From Saprospirales bacterium (GTDB lineage: Bacteria; Bacteroidota; Bacteroidia; Chitinophagales; Saprospiraceae): a stretch of 64,000 nt of DNA. Both the position numbers and the translations under genes were made by a program. The notes below the pieces were generated by a model. That model made no database searches. It was not told the DNA's origin and saw only the letters and a program-made list of their open reading frames with translations. Within the stretch, counting starts at the first letter, position 1, and each line of letters starts with the position of its first letter. The stretch covers positions 62,001 through 126,000 of the forward strand of contig REEO01000067.1 of NCBI GenBank assembly GCA_007695035.1. The letters run 5' to 3'. Positions 27,968 to 36,757 of this stretch are shown here, piece after piece.

Positions 27968-28173
27968 ATTTATGGTGTTTCAAAATAAACATTGGGACCC
28001 AAAAGTAAGGGTTTTTTTTCCAAAATAAAATTTTAGCGCAACAAAATTAGCCGCAATGCTTGTTGTCTCTTTAATTGTTGTATTAAACCTGTGAAGAAAT
28101 TATGCGGCCTTAATTTCGGTATTCATATGGTTTGCAGGATGTTATGTGAAAATATTTGAATAAAATTACAGTA

Positions 28174-28887
28174 ATGTGTGGCAGAGTAACTTTGGTGGCA
28201 GATCGTGAAAAGGTGGAAAATTACTTTGAGACTCCGTTTGAGGATGGAGACGGGGAGGAGTACGATCAACTTTTTCCGCTTTACAATGGAGCTCCGACCC
28301 AGTACCTGCCGGTACTGCTGCAAGAGGAGGAGCGAAAACTCGATTTGTTGCAGTGGGGTCTGGTTCCCTTTTGGGCGAAAGATCGAAAAATTGGCTACAA
28401 ACTCATCAATGCCAGGGTGGAGACTGTCGCTGAAAAACCCTCCTTTAGGAATGCCTTTAAAAAACGACGCTGTCTGATCGCGGTGGATGGTTATTACGAG
28501 TGGGTTGTGAAGGACGGAAAAAAAGTGCCCTTTAGAATTGTACCTGAAGACGATGGTTTATTTGCTCTCTGCGGGTTGTGGGAGTCTTGGACCGCTCCAA
28601 AGACCGGAAAGGAGTTGAGAACTTTTACCATTGTTACCATGCAAGCCGTAGATTCCATCGCACATCTGCACCACAGAATGCCCTTTGCCATCTTACCCGG
28701 GGATTTTGACAACTGGTTGCAAGGTGAACTCTCTGAAAAGGATTTGCAAAAGCTCTTGGATGAATCTGCTGTCAGGTTTTCAAAAACCTACCGCGTGAGT
28801 AACGAAGTAAATGCAGTCAAAAACAACCATGAAGGATTGTTGAAACCTGCAGAAGAGGATGGCAGAGGCCCCCTGTTTGATCAATAA
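28174..28887 (+). CDS. SOS response-associated peptidase (SRAP/YedK/HMCES family)
   Basis: A 237-residue SRAP-domain protein. Family members flip onto single-stranded DNA and form a covalent thiazolidine crosslink with abasic sites through Cys2 after removal of Met1. The start must be the ATG at 28174, giving MCGRVTL with Cys2; the in-frame TTG at 28156 would destroy the active site. Other hallmarks are the Asn in KLINARVET, the Glu in GYYEW, and the His in HLHHRMP. It acts in the cytoplasm in abasic-site tolerance. It is monocistronic, downstream of the MITE. Confidence 0.93.
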   Translation: MCGRVTLVADREKVENYFETPFEDGDGEEYDQLFPLYNGAPTQYLPVLLQEEERKLDLLQWGLVPFWAKDRKIGYKLINARVETVAEKPSFRNAFKKRRCLIAVDGYYEWVVKDGKKVPFRIVPEDDGLFALCGLWESWTAPKTGKELRTFTIVTMQAVDSIAHLHHRMPFAILPGDFDNWLQGELSEKDLQKLLDESAVRFSKTYRVSNEVNAVKNNHEGLLKPAEEDGRGPLFDQ

Positions 28888-28908
28888 TTTTCCCGAAAAA
28901 AAGCCTTA

Positions 28909-29784
28909 TCAGATCAATTCATCCAGTACTTCTCCGACCATTTTCCGGACAGATTTATAAGGGTCTTTTGAAAAACGACCGGCGGTTCGATTGGCGATGA
29001 TGCAATTAAAGGAAATGGCCCGGTGTCCGAGCAGATCACTTAGACCAAAAATAGCCGAGGACTCCATCTCGATGTTGGCAAAACGCTTTCCCTTGTATTC
29101 GAATGACTGAAGGATATCGATAAGTTTTGGGTATCGCCCGGCAAGTCTCAATTCCCTTCCTTGTGGCCCGTAAAATCCATGCATGGTGGTGGTGATGCCC
29201 ATTTTGTAGTGAGGACCAAACTTTTTGATGAGCTCAGGATGTGCTTGAGTCAAATACACCGGATAGGAGAGCCCGCGCAGGTGAAAGTGAAACCGGATGG
29301 CCTTTTCCAATTCAATAAAAAATGGCTCCTGGTTCTCTGCTTTTTGATACATAAACATAAGGGCATCAAATCCCAGGGCGTATTCGGAAACTACTACCGT
29401 ATCGACATCGGCTTCCGGATCTATGCTCCCGCTGGTGCCGAGTCTCACAAAAGTTAGTTGCCGGAATTTTTCGCGTATTTCTCGCTTATCCAGATCGATG
29501 TTGGCCACTGCGTCAAGTTCATTGATAGCTATGTCAATATTTGAGGTGCTTATCCCTGTGGACATCACGGAGACGGGCTTTCCCCTGAGGGTTCCGGTGT
29601 GGGTTATAAATTCCCGCTTTTCTCTTTTGATATCGATGGTATCAAAAAAGGAAGAGACTACCTCCACGCGCTGTGGGTCGCCCACCAAAATGATGGTATT
29701 TGCAATGTCGTCACCACACAAATCGAGGTGATATATTCTACCTGCATCGTTAATTATCAGATTCGCTGTATCCCATTTTTCCAT
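28909..29784 (-). CDS. nucleoside phosphorylase (uridine phosphorylase-like)
   Basis: A 291-residue member of the purine/uridine phosphorylase family (PNP_UDP_1). It has the phosphate-binding ILVGDPQRVE loop, the VMSTGISTSNIDIAINEL segment, RLGTSGSI, and the late IEMESSAIF motif with the catalytic Glu-Met-Glu. It cleaves a nucleoside with phosphate to free base and (deoxy)ribose 1-phosphate in salvage. The ATG at 29784 (MEKWDTAN) is preferred to an upstream TTG because a promoter-like TTTACCTTTA stretch lies in between. The base specificity cannot be fixed by eye. Confidence 0.87.
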   Translation of the reverse strand: MEKWDTANLIINDAGRIYHLDLCGDDIANTIILVGDPQRVEVVSSFFDTIDIKREKREFITHTGTLRGKPVSVMSTGISTSNIDIAINELDAVANIDLDKREIREKFRQLTFVRLGTSGSIDPEADVDTVVVSEYALGFDALMFMYQKAENQEPFFIELEKAIRFHFHLRGLSYPVYLTQAHPELIKKFGPHYKMGITTTMHGFYGPQGRELRLAGRYPKLIDILQSFEYKGKRFANIEMESSAIFGLSDLLGHRAISFNCIIANRTAGRFSKDPYKSVRKMVGEVLDELI

Positions 29785-30128
29785 ATTCCGGTCTTTTACT
29801 GGCCTAAAGGTAAAAAATTGCCTCACTATGTCTTGCACCTCCGCCAATTAAATTCACCACTGTGTTTTTTGCCCTACTCTTTAAGTCCCCCTCCGCTTTC
29901 CACATTTTATCCACAGTAAACAGGCATATATTAACACACATTAAAAATATTTAATATATAAAATCGATTAATAATAAATTGGTAGTAAGATTTTTTCACA
30001 CCTTGCTGAAATAGTGGATAACTTTTTCACCGGTAAAATACCATCCGGAGGATAAATAATTTACAGTGAGAATTTTCAAAGGTCATTCTGGTGGGGTGCA
30101 GTAGTATTAATTTTATTCGCGGCAAAAG
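29785..30128. other. AT-rich intergenic region with clustered DnaA-box-like sites
   Basis: Contains a perfect DnaA-box consensus TTATCCACA at 29907-29915, a TTTTTCACA (fits TTWTNCACA) at 29992-30000, and a one-mismatch box on the other strand at 30013-30021 (AGTGGATAA). Between them lies a very AT-rich run at 29930-29990 that could unwind. This is the make-up of a small replication origin, but no dnaA, gidA or parAB gene is near, so the call is speculative. Confidence 0.3.
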
Positions 30129-31250
30129 TCACTCAGCCAGTAGAAGAAATTCGTCCAGTATTTTAAGTGACACCCGCATGTTTTTGTGCTCTTGTTGAGA
30201 ATTCTCCGGTCTTGGATAAATCATCCTTCGATTGGCGTATCCCTTCCATTCCAGGCGGGTCGAATCTACCCCATTATCGACCAGGTAGTTGAAAATGGAC
30301 TTTGCCCGTTTTTCTGATAGTTCTTGAAGATTATGTGCTGATCTGATACCGGGTGGGAAGTTTACATGTCCCTGAATCTCAAATCGATAATCGGCGGCCT
30401 GGCTAATCATCATCAGCAGACGGGGAAGCTCGTACAGGCTTTCAAGGTACACTTTTGCAGTTCTGGGATAAAACAATATATCCCGAAAATCAAATTGGTT
30501 TCCAGCCTGTAGTTTTGTTGGGTGAATGACACCCAGTCCCGGGCCTGTGCGTGCAGGATTGAAAAAACGGGGTTCCATGTAGTGGTCTTTAGAGAAAAAC
30601 TCGAGAGAAAAATTTTCTCCTTTGGGAACAGGAATACAAAACACCCCTGTACCCTGCACCGCAAAGGTGTCCTGGTAGAACCGGGTGCCAATCAGAATTA
30701 CCCCCTTCATATCTCTCTCTTTTTCAGCTTCTGAAGAAAATCTTCCCGATATCATTTGTACAGGACGATACATGCCTGCTTGTACCTTAACAGAACGGTT
30801 GATCTTTCTTCCAGAAGCAGTTTGGTTGGAGGCCAAAGGGGTGTCTTCTCCATATACATATTCAATAAACTGTTTGTTTTCCACCCCTCTTTTCTCCAGT
30901 TCCTCCCTCGTGAAATCCAGCCGCCTTTGCGCGAGTCTCCTGTTATATTCAGGACTCCCTATGCTGTCTGTTCTGGCTTCCATCCTGACGCTGAATTCCG
31001 GGTGGTCCTCAAGGGCACTGAGAAGCTTTTTTATATCATTTTCCGGAAGGGTGTCGGTTTGATGGCGGTTGGTCTCAAAGTGTATGAGGAAGGTGTAGCT
31101 CTCGATAAACATGGTGTCACCGGTTGAATAGTAATTGGACTGCCCGGTAGCACTGGATGGTAAAACTATGGAGGCCATTAGTGCAAAAAAGCATAGTAAA
31201 GCCCTTAATTTCCAATTAATTTTGTTTCCATTACAATTTCGTGCTACCAT
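30129..31250 (-). CDS. double-OmpA-domain envelope protein (copy 1)
   Basis: A 373-residue exported protein with a signal peptide ending near residue 36 (...SATGQ). Two OmpA-like peptidoglycan-binding domains flank a central beta domain. The first (about 50-165) shows LIHFETNR, EARTDSIGSPEYNRRLAQRR and RGV; the second (about 255-370) shows FEIQGHVN, LSEKRAKSIFNYLVDNGVD, and NMRVSLKIL. The middle (VILIGTRFYQDTFAVQGTGVFCIPVPKG) looks like a carboxypeptidase-regulatory beta sandwich. It probably tethers the outer membrane or a complex to peptidoglycan. A paralogue of the same layout lies 100 bases upstream. Confidence 0.78.
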   Translation of the reverse strand: MVARNCNGNKINWKLRALLCFFALMASIVLPSSATGQSNYYSTGDTMFIESYTFLIHFETNRHQTDTLPENDIKKLLSALEDHPEFSVRMEARTDSIGSPEYNRRLAQRRLDFTREELEKRGVENKQFIEYVYGEDTPLASNQTASGRKINRSVKVQAGMYRPVQMISGRFSSEAEKERDMKGVILIGTRFYQDTFAVQGTGVFCIPVPKGENFSLEFFSKDHYMEPRFFNPARTGPGLGVIHPTKLQAGNQFDFRDILFYPRTAKVYLESLYELPRLLMMISQAADYRFEIQGHVNFPPGIRSAHNLQELSEKRAKSIFNYLVDNGVDSTRLEWKGYANRRMIYPRPENSQQEHKNMRVSLKILDEFLLLAE

Positions 31251-31350
31251 AGAATGATTGGGTTTTCCTGGTTTTTCGATTAAAAGCTAAGATAATAATT
31301 TTTGAAAATTTTGTCCTGGCGGCTTAGAACATTGCCCGGACCGGTTAGTC

Positions 31351-32502
31351 TCACTGATCATCCTCGATTTTACCGAGGACTTTCACAGTAACCCTTCTAT
31401 TGTATTTCATCTCATTTTCAGTCCTGGCTCTGGGGTATATCATTTTGGAATTTGAGTAAGCTTTCCACTCCAGCCGGGTAGAATCGATGTTGTTTTCAAT
31501 CAGGTAGTTGTACACTTTTCTGGCCCTTCGCTCTGACAGGTCGTAGTAAAATGTGCCCCGTGGTTGTGGGGGGCTGAACGGATTGTTGACATGGCCCTGT
31601 ATTTCGAACCGATAATTTGCAGCAAAGCGCACTGTCCTCAAGAGACGGGGGAGTGCATCCTGAAATCCCGGCATGAGTACAGCCTTGTTTGAAATGAACA
31701 GTATGTCTTCAAAATCAAAAGTGGCCCCAACTTCCAGCCTTTCAATCTCAACTTCTCCGAGTGTGGGGGCCTCACGGCCAAGATTGTGATAGGTTCGCTC
31801 CATGATGTGGTCCCCGGAGTAAAACTCCATGGAGAAAATTTCCCCTGCCGGTGCGATAAATGTAAATTTTCCCGTGCTGTCCGTAAATAAGGTGTCTCGA
31901 TGATAGCGGGAACCGATAATCATCATACCCTCAATACCGCCGTTTTCTCCATCCTTCGAAATTATGCTCCCTGTAATTTCTTGAAAGGGGGTTTGATATC
32001 CCGCTGCAACTTTTACCGATCGGTTTGTTTGCCTGCCCTCCCTGCTGATGTTCGGGGCGAGCGGCAAGTCCTCCCCGTACACGTTTTCAATAAACCGGTC
32101 ACCTTTAACCCCTCTTTGCTTCAATTCTCGTTTAGCAAACTCCATCCTGCGGGTTGCCAGGTCTTTGTTGTAGGTGTAATCGCCTACGCTGTCTGTTCTC
32201 GCCTCGAGTCGCACCTTTAAATTCGGGTTATCTTCTAAAACTTCTAACAGTCTATCAGTCTCCTCCTCCGGGAAGGCGCGGGTGTAATCCCAGTCCGTAT
32301 TGAAGAGAATTAGAAAGGATGTTTTTTCAAAAAGGACGGAATCTTCACTGACTGGAATGGGACTCTGAGCAGAGAGGTAACCGGCATTATCAGGCATCCA
32401 AAGGAAAAACAACAGCAGGGCCAAACAGCCCCAAGACCATTTTCTTAGTTGAGTTTGTATTGAGAAGTTATTGCGCATCCCTTTGTTTTTTGAAGTACGC
32501 AT
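31351..32502 (-). CDS. double-OmpA-domain envelope protein (copy 2)
   Basis: A 383-residue paralogue of the neighbouring gene with the same order: signal peptide (to about residue 45, ...AGYLSAQ), OmpA domain with EARTDSVGDYTYNKDLATRR, central beta-sandwich with FTFIAPAGEIFSMEFYSGDH, and second OmpA domain with FEIQGHVNNP and LSERRARKVYNYLIENNID. The ATG at 32502 is chosen over the TTG at 32517. The two genes have diverged well but are clearly a tandem duplication, transcribed in the same direction and probably together. The role in cell-wall anchoring is inferred from the OmpA domains. Confidence 0.78.
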   Translation of the reverse strand: MRTSKNKGMRNNFSIQTQLRKWSWGCLALLLFFLWMPDNAGYLSAQSPIPVSEDSVLFEKTSFLILFNTDWDYTRAFPEEETDRLLEVLEDNPNLKVRLEARTDSVGDYTYNKDLATRRMEFAKRELKQRGVKGDRFIENVYGEDLPLAPNISREGRQTNRSVKVAAGYQTPFQEITGSIISKDGENGGIEGMMIIGSRYHRDTLFTDSTGKFTFIAPAGEIFSMEFYSGDHIMERTYHNLGREAPTLGEVEIERLEVGATFDFEDILFISNKAVLMPGFQDALPRLLRTVRFAANYRFEIQGHVNNPFSPPQPRGTFYYDLSERRARKVYNYLIENNIDSTRLEWKAYSNSKMIYPRARTENEMKYNRRVTVKVLGKIEDDQ

Positions 32503-32751
32503 TGTTTTTGTGCTCAAGAACCCCCATGACTTAGAGAAACTTGAGAAACTCCGCTCGTGTTAGGGCGAGTTGCATGCAGGGTGTTTTGACTTTGCAACTC
32601 ATTTGTCGCTGACCCATGTTATGCTACGCTGGTACTTGTTTATTTAACGAAAACAGTAGGTCTGAGTATTTGTTTTTCCCAAAATACCTATCTTTACAAT
32701 TCTATGAGGATTTTTGGGTTAGTAATTTTATATGTTGAATAAAAGTAATAG

Positions 32752-34674
32752 ATGTTGAGTAGGTTTCTTGTGCAAACCAAGTTTTCCGATTCGTTGAAAA
32801 GTGGATATAGAGCTGGATTTAACCCTGTTAACCGGGAGAGTGGTTGTTTGGTAGATAAATATTTCAGTCGGGTTTTATGGGTGGTCTTTTTCACCCTTTT
32901 AATCCTGATGCAAGTCAGTGCGCAGTCCTTGCTTCAAAAGGATGAGTATTTTGCGCATGAGGGCTTTGAGGATGGAAAATATGTTGAATTGACTGGTGAT
33001 ATTTTGAGGGCTGATTTGCCTGAGCACTTCGTGGCTGCCAGTGTAATGCCTTTTTTGGAGTTCGAAGTCGAAATAATTTCTCTTGATGAAAAAAGTGCCA
33101 CTGTGGTATTTCTCATGGTTGAGACGGGAGGACAGGATCTCGAATTACTTTTGAATGTCGATTTTTTACATCCGGGAGAAAGTATCCACTATTATCGTAT
33201 TGGTAGTGAGAACTCCCAGGAATTTGAGAGAAGACAGACTCCTGTTTTTACAGAAAAGGAGCGCGGTAAATTGGTTGTGGAGTGGAATGGAAGCGCTGAT
33301 CGGGCAGAAGAAGTAGTGGAGGAGAATCCGTTGCGCAATGCATACCTGCACATTGGTTCCTACCGATCAAATGAAACGGGATTTGGAACTTCCCTGGAGT
33401 GCCATATCAATGTAACTTGCCCTGAGGGACTGAATTTTAACGAGGTGAGAGATGGTATTAACCGCATCCGGGTGGTGGTTGAAGAGGGTATTGGTCACTG
33501 CAGTGGAGCATTGATAAATAACACGGCAGAAGACCACACACCTTATTTGCTTACTGCCTACCACTGTATGGATGGTTTTACGCCCCTTTATGACATGTGG
33601 CGTTTTGATTTTTTCTACGAGTCTCTCAGCTGTTCTGATCCTTTGGATGAGCCTGATTTTTTTAGTCTGACAGGGGCAGAATTCAGGGCCGGTCATCCCG
33701 ATACGGATTTTTTACTACTGGAGTTGACCGCAGACTTTCCCGGAGATTTTGAGGTGCCATTTCTTGGCTGGGATCGCCGGGAGCATTATATGCCTCAGAA
33801 CACGGCACTTATTCATCACCCATCTGCCGATATTAAAAAAGTGTCCCTCTACAGTTCATCCCTGCGGGTGCATCCCAATAGGATAAACTGGAATAATGGA
33901 GTGACTACGCCCGTTCATTCTCACTACCGACAAGACCTCACTTCAGGTACTTTTGAACCCGGTTCCTCTGGAAGTCCGCTCTTGTCCCCAGAGGGTAGAA
34001 TTATGGGACAGTTGCACGGGGGAAATCCCTCATGCTCCACCTTTTTAGCTTACAGTGGCATACTTTACTATAGTTGGGACCTGGGAGACGATTCCTCAGA
34101 GCGATTAAGAGACTGGTTGGACCCATTAAATACCGGACAGTTGACACTGGATCACAACTTGAGAGAGGAAGCTTTTGATGAGTTTATTGTCCACGGTACA
34201 GTCAGAACCCCTGTGGATATGCCTGTGGGCATGGTAGAGGTGGTGCTTGAATGTGGCGAGGAGAGTTGGGAAACGATCACTGGAGCTGATGGCTTATTTG
34301 AGATTGAAGTATCCCTTCCTGCTGGTGAGGTAGAAGCCTGCCAACTCTCATTTCGCAAGAATACCCATCCGAGGAATGGGGTCAATGTCCTGGATGTGGC
34401 TGCAATGCGGAGACATATCCTGAATATTGAATCGCTGGAAGGCTACTCTTTTCAGGCTGCGGATTTAAATGGCGACGGGCTTGTAAATATTTTGGATATT
34501 CTAATAATGCAAAGGTTGATACTCCAAATCATTAACCAGTTCCCCGATTCCGATTCCTGGAAAATGTTGCCGGACGCACTCAATTTTGACCTGAATGGCA
34601 ATCCCGGTTATTTCTTTGAGATAACCGGCTTGAAAATGGGGGACGTGGATTTTTCTGCCAATCCCTCCAATTGA
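32752..34674 (+). CDS. secreted trypsin-like (S1) protease with C-terminal dockerin-like repeats
   Basis: A 640-residue secreted protein resembling lysyl endopeptidase-type proteases. A long N-terminal leader ends in a signal helix (about 40-58, ...MQVSAQ). The catalytic triad is visible: H271 in LTAYHC, D317 or D319 in HPDTDFLLLEL, and S406 in PGSSGSP. The Cys residues around them fit disulfides. After the protease comes a carboxypeptidase-regulatory-like beta domain (about 475-540) and two EF-hand-like dockerin repeats (VNVLDVAAMRRHILN and DLNGDGLVNILDILIMQRLIL). No usual T9SS signal is obvious. The first 40 residues before the signal helix are unusual, and the true start may be later. Confidence 0.82.
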   Translation: MLSRFLVQTKFSDSLKSGYRAGFNPVNRESGCLVDKYFSRVLWVVFFTLLILMQVSAQSLLQKDEYFAHEGFEDGKYVELTGDILRADLPEHFVAASVMPFLEFEVEIISLDEKSATVVFLMVETGGQDLELLLNVDFLHPGESIHYYRIGSENSQEFERRQTPVFTEKERGKLVVEWNGSADRAEEVVEENPLRNAYLHIGSYRSNETGFGTSLECHINVTCPEGLNFNEVRDGINRIRVVVEEGIGHCSGALINNTAEDHTPYLLTAYHCMDGFTPLYDMWRFDFFYESLSCSDPLDEPDFFSLTGAEFRAGHPDTDFLLLELTADFPGDFEVPFLGWDRREHYMPQNTALIHHPSADIKKVSLYSSSLRVHPNRINWNNGVTTPVHSHYRQDLTSGTFEPGSSGSPLLSPEGRIMGQLHGGNPSCSTFLAYSGILYYSWDLGDDSSERLRDWLDPLNTGQLTLDHNLREEAFDEFIVHGTVRTPVDMPVGMVEVVLECGEESWETITGADGLFEIEVSLPAGEVEACQLSFRKNTHPRNGVNVLDVAAMRRHILNIESLEGYSFQAADLNGDGLVNILDILIMQRLILQIINQFPDSDSWKMLPDALNFDLNGNPGYFFEITGLKMGDVDFSANPSN

Positions 34675-34834
34675 TTTTCAAATCATTACTCTATTGTCAA
34701 TTCACTTTACTAACTGCCCTTGCATTGGGGGTAGTCATTTATAAAGCACCTACTTGAGTTAAAATTTCGGGAAAATATAAGCCTGGCAATTGCTAATAGT
34801 TAACCTTTTATTTATAATAAATTAATATTGTCCC

Positions 34835-34842
34835 TATATTTG
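34835..34842 (+). promoter_or_regulatory. candidate -7 promoter box of the HlyD-VTC-DUF4956 operon
   Basis: TATATTTG matches TAnnTTTG and lies 85 bases before the ATG at 34928, in an AT-rich stretch. This is the only box seen upstream of the four-gene operon. Confidence 0.4.
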
Positions 34843-34927
34843 TATTTGGTTAAAAGGTGGGATGTTCATCCGTTTTTGGGCATCTCATATAGATAAATTG
34901 TGCGTGTAAATTGCTGAAGGGGTTCCC

Positions 34928-36004
34928 ATGCTGAAACGAAAGAGGTACACCATTTTTCTCGTCTTGTTTATTGGTGGTTTATTTGCTGCCCTGTACTGGA
35001 TTCCTCATGAATTTCCCTACAGTATAAGAACCAAGGCGCTGATTCAGCCGGTTCAGGAGTGGGAGTTGAGCCGACTGCCGGATGGGAGTTTGTCGTCACT
35101 TATAAGAAACCAACTCACCGGCTCCATTGATTCTTATGGCGTCACGGAATTCAGGCGGGGGGATGTGGTTAGTTTTAACCTCAGACCGGAGATCTATCGC
35201 AAGGGTTATGTCGCCGAGGGAGATACCATTGGTTTCCTGTACTCAAATGATGAGCAGGTTCGCATTGCAGAGCTAAGGGGCCAGGTGGATGTGCTCAGGG
35301 CTGAATTACAGTACTACATGACCGGGCAAAAAGCAGAGGATGTGAGAAGGGCTGAACGAGAGATAGAGCTCGCCCTGGAGAGAGTAGAAAATCAACGCCG
35401 CATTCTCGATCGCTCGAGAATGTTAATGGTTGATTCCCTTATTTCTGTACAGCAATTGGAGATCGATGAACACGATTTGGAGATGAGGAAAAAGGAAGTA
35501 GAGCTGGCCGAAGCCCGTTTGGAAATTGTGACCTCGGGAGACAAACCGGAGCAAATTGAACTCATCAGGACTCGCAAGGCAGCTTTAAAAGATCGAATAA
35601 GCCAGTTAGAGGGACGCATGGAGCAATTAATCCTGTTGGCTCCTATAGATGGGAAGGTCGTGTTGGACCGGAATTATATGAGGCGGGACGTATTGGTGCG
35701 GGTTGTTGACACCACTGCCTTTGTCGGAGTGGCTCCAGTCCTCTTGAGAGACAGAAATTATGTTCAGGCAGGTCAACCGGTGAGGATGAGGCATCAGACG
35801 CATGGGTTTTCTGCAGAGGGTACGGTTTATGATTTTAACAATGTAGCAGAGGTGTTGAATGGTGAGCCGGTGGTTTTCATCACAACCTGGTTCAAAAGCA
35901 ATCCAAACTCCATGTTGCCCGGAAAAATGGTTGAAATAGAAGTGGAGGGAGTTGGCCTCCGTCCCTGGGATTACGCGCTTAAGTTGTTCCAATCCCCGAT
36001 GTAA
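34928..36004 (+). CDS. HlyD family periplasmic adaptor (membrane fusion protein)
   Basis: A 358-residue protein anchored by one N-terminal helix (about 8-24). A lipoyl/barrel-sandwich half motif (TEFRRGDVVSFN...YVAEGDTIGFL) precedes a long coiled coil at about 110-220 (RAEREIELALERVENQRRIL, ELAEARLEIV). It closes with the second lipoyl half (LLAPIDGKVVLDRN) and a beta-barrel. Such adaptors bridge inner-membrane transporters to the outer membrane. No transporter is adjacent. Instead VTC and DUF4956 genes follow, the first starting two bases after this stop, so it probably works with them. Confidence 0.85.
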   Translation: MLKRKRYTIFLVLFIGGLFAALYWIPHEFPYSIRTKALIQPVQEWELSRLPDGSLSSLIRNQLTGSIDSYGVTEFRRGDVVSFNLRPEIYRKGYVAEGDTIGFLYSNDEQVRIAELRGQVDVLRAELQYYMTGQKAEDVRRAEREIELALERVENQRRILDRSRMLMVDSLISVQQLEIDEHDLEMRKKEVELAEARLEIVTSGDKPEQIELIRTRKAALKDRISQLEGRMEQLILLAPIDGKVVLDRNYMRRDVLVRVVDTTAFVGVAPVLLRDRNYVQAGQPVRMRHQTHGFSAEGTVYDFNNVAEVLNGEPVVFITTWFKSNPNSMLPGKMVEIEVEGVGLRPWDYALKLFQSPM

Positions 36005-36006
36005 GT

Positions 36007-36738
36007 ATGGCATACAAACTTCGCTACGAGAGAAAATACCTGGTCCCTAACCATCTTATAGACGATGTAAGGGAGGCGCTCAGCCCCTTTTTGAGGCCTG
36101 ATGTGTACGCCGGAAGGGTGGATGGCAGACCCCAATACACCGTGCGATCCATTTATTTTGACAGCATACATCGCCATGCAGTTTTTGAAAAAATTGAGGG
36201 CCTGCGCGACCGGAAAAAACTGAGGATAAGGGGCTACAACACCAGAGAAGATGACAGTTTAGTCATTGCAGAGATAAAGAGAAAGATATCCAATCGGATA
36301 TGCAAAAACCGCGCTCCATTTCGCTACAACGACATACAGCATGTAATTGAAACCGGTGATTACGAGCCCTTTTTGCTCAAAAATAATCAACAGTCCAGAG
36401 ACGATGCAGCAAGATTTTTGTACAATCTCAAGCGTTTTCACATGGAGCCGGTGAATCTGATAGTATATCACAGGGAACCTTACCACGGCGTTTTCAATCC
36501 CGATACCCGCATCACCTTCGACAAAGACATTAGGTCCCGCATCTATCCCCATGTCACAGAGTTGTTTGAAAATGTGGATTTTGTCTATCCGTGGGCCGGT
36601 CATTTTATCATGGAGATAAAGTATTTTGACCCTCCGATGCCATCCTGGGCCAAGGCCGTGGTCTGGGAGTTTGATCTGAAGGCAGAGGCACTTTCCAAGT
36701 ACGTGGAGGGATTCAGGTGCCATCCATTGGCATATTAA
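36007..36738 (+). CDS. VTC-domain protein (polyphosphate polymerase-like)
   Basis: A 243-residue VTC domain, the fold of the yeast vacuolar polyphosphate polymerase and of triphosphate tunnel enzymes. Basic and acidic residues lining the tunnel are visible in order: RYERKYLV, RSIYFDS, KKLRIRGY, IAEIKRK, YNLKRF, ITFDKDI and IMEIKY. Bacterial VTC proteins are encoded with DUF4956 membrane proteins and sometimes CotH kinases. Polyphosphate synthesis is the family's known activity, but it has not been shown for this type as far as I know. It starts two bases after the HlyD gene and ends 19 bases before the DUF4956 gene. Confidence 0.88.
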   Translation: MAYKLRYERKYLVPNHLIDDVREALSPFLRPDVYAGRVDGRPQYTVRSIYFDSIHRHAVFEKIEGLRDRKKLRIRGYNTREDDSLVIAEIKRKISNRICKNRAPFRYNDIQHVIETGDYEPFLLKNNQQSRDDAARFLYNLKRFHMEPVNLIVYHREPYHGVFNPDTRITFDKDIRSRIYPHVTELFENVDFVYPWAGHFIMEIKYFDPPMPSWAKAVVWEFDLKAEALSKYVEGFRCHPLAY

Positions 36739-36757
36739 AATTGATAGCAAAGACTTT

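Noticed and set aside
27789-28028. 79-codon reading frame reading through the MITE
   Set aside because: It begins in the terminal inverted repeat and is explained by the mobile element.
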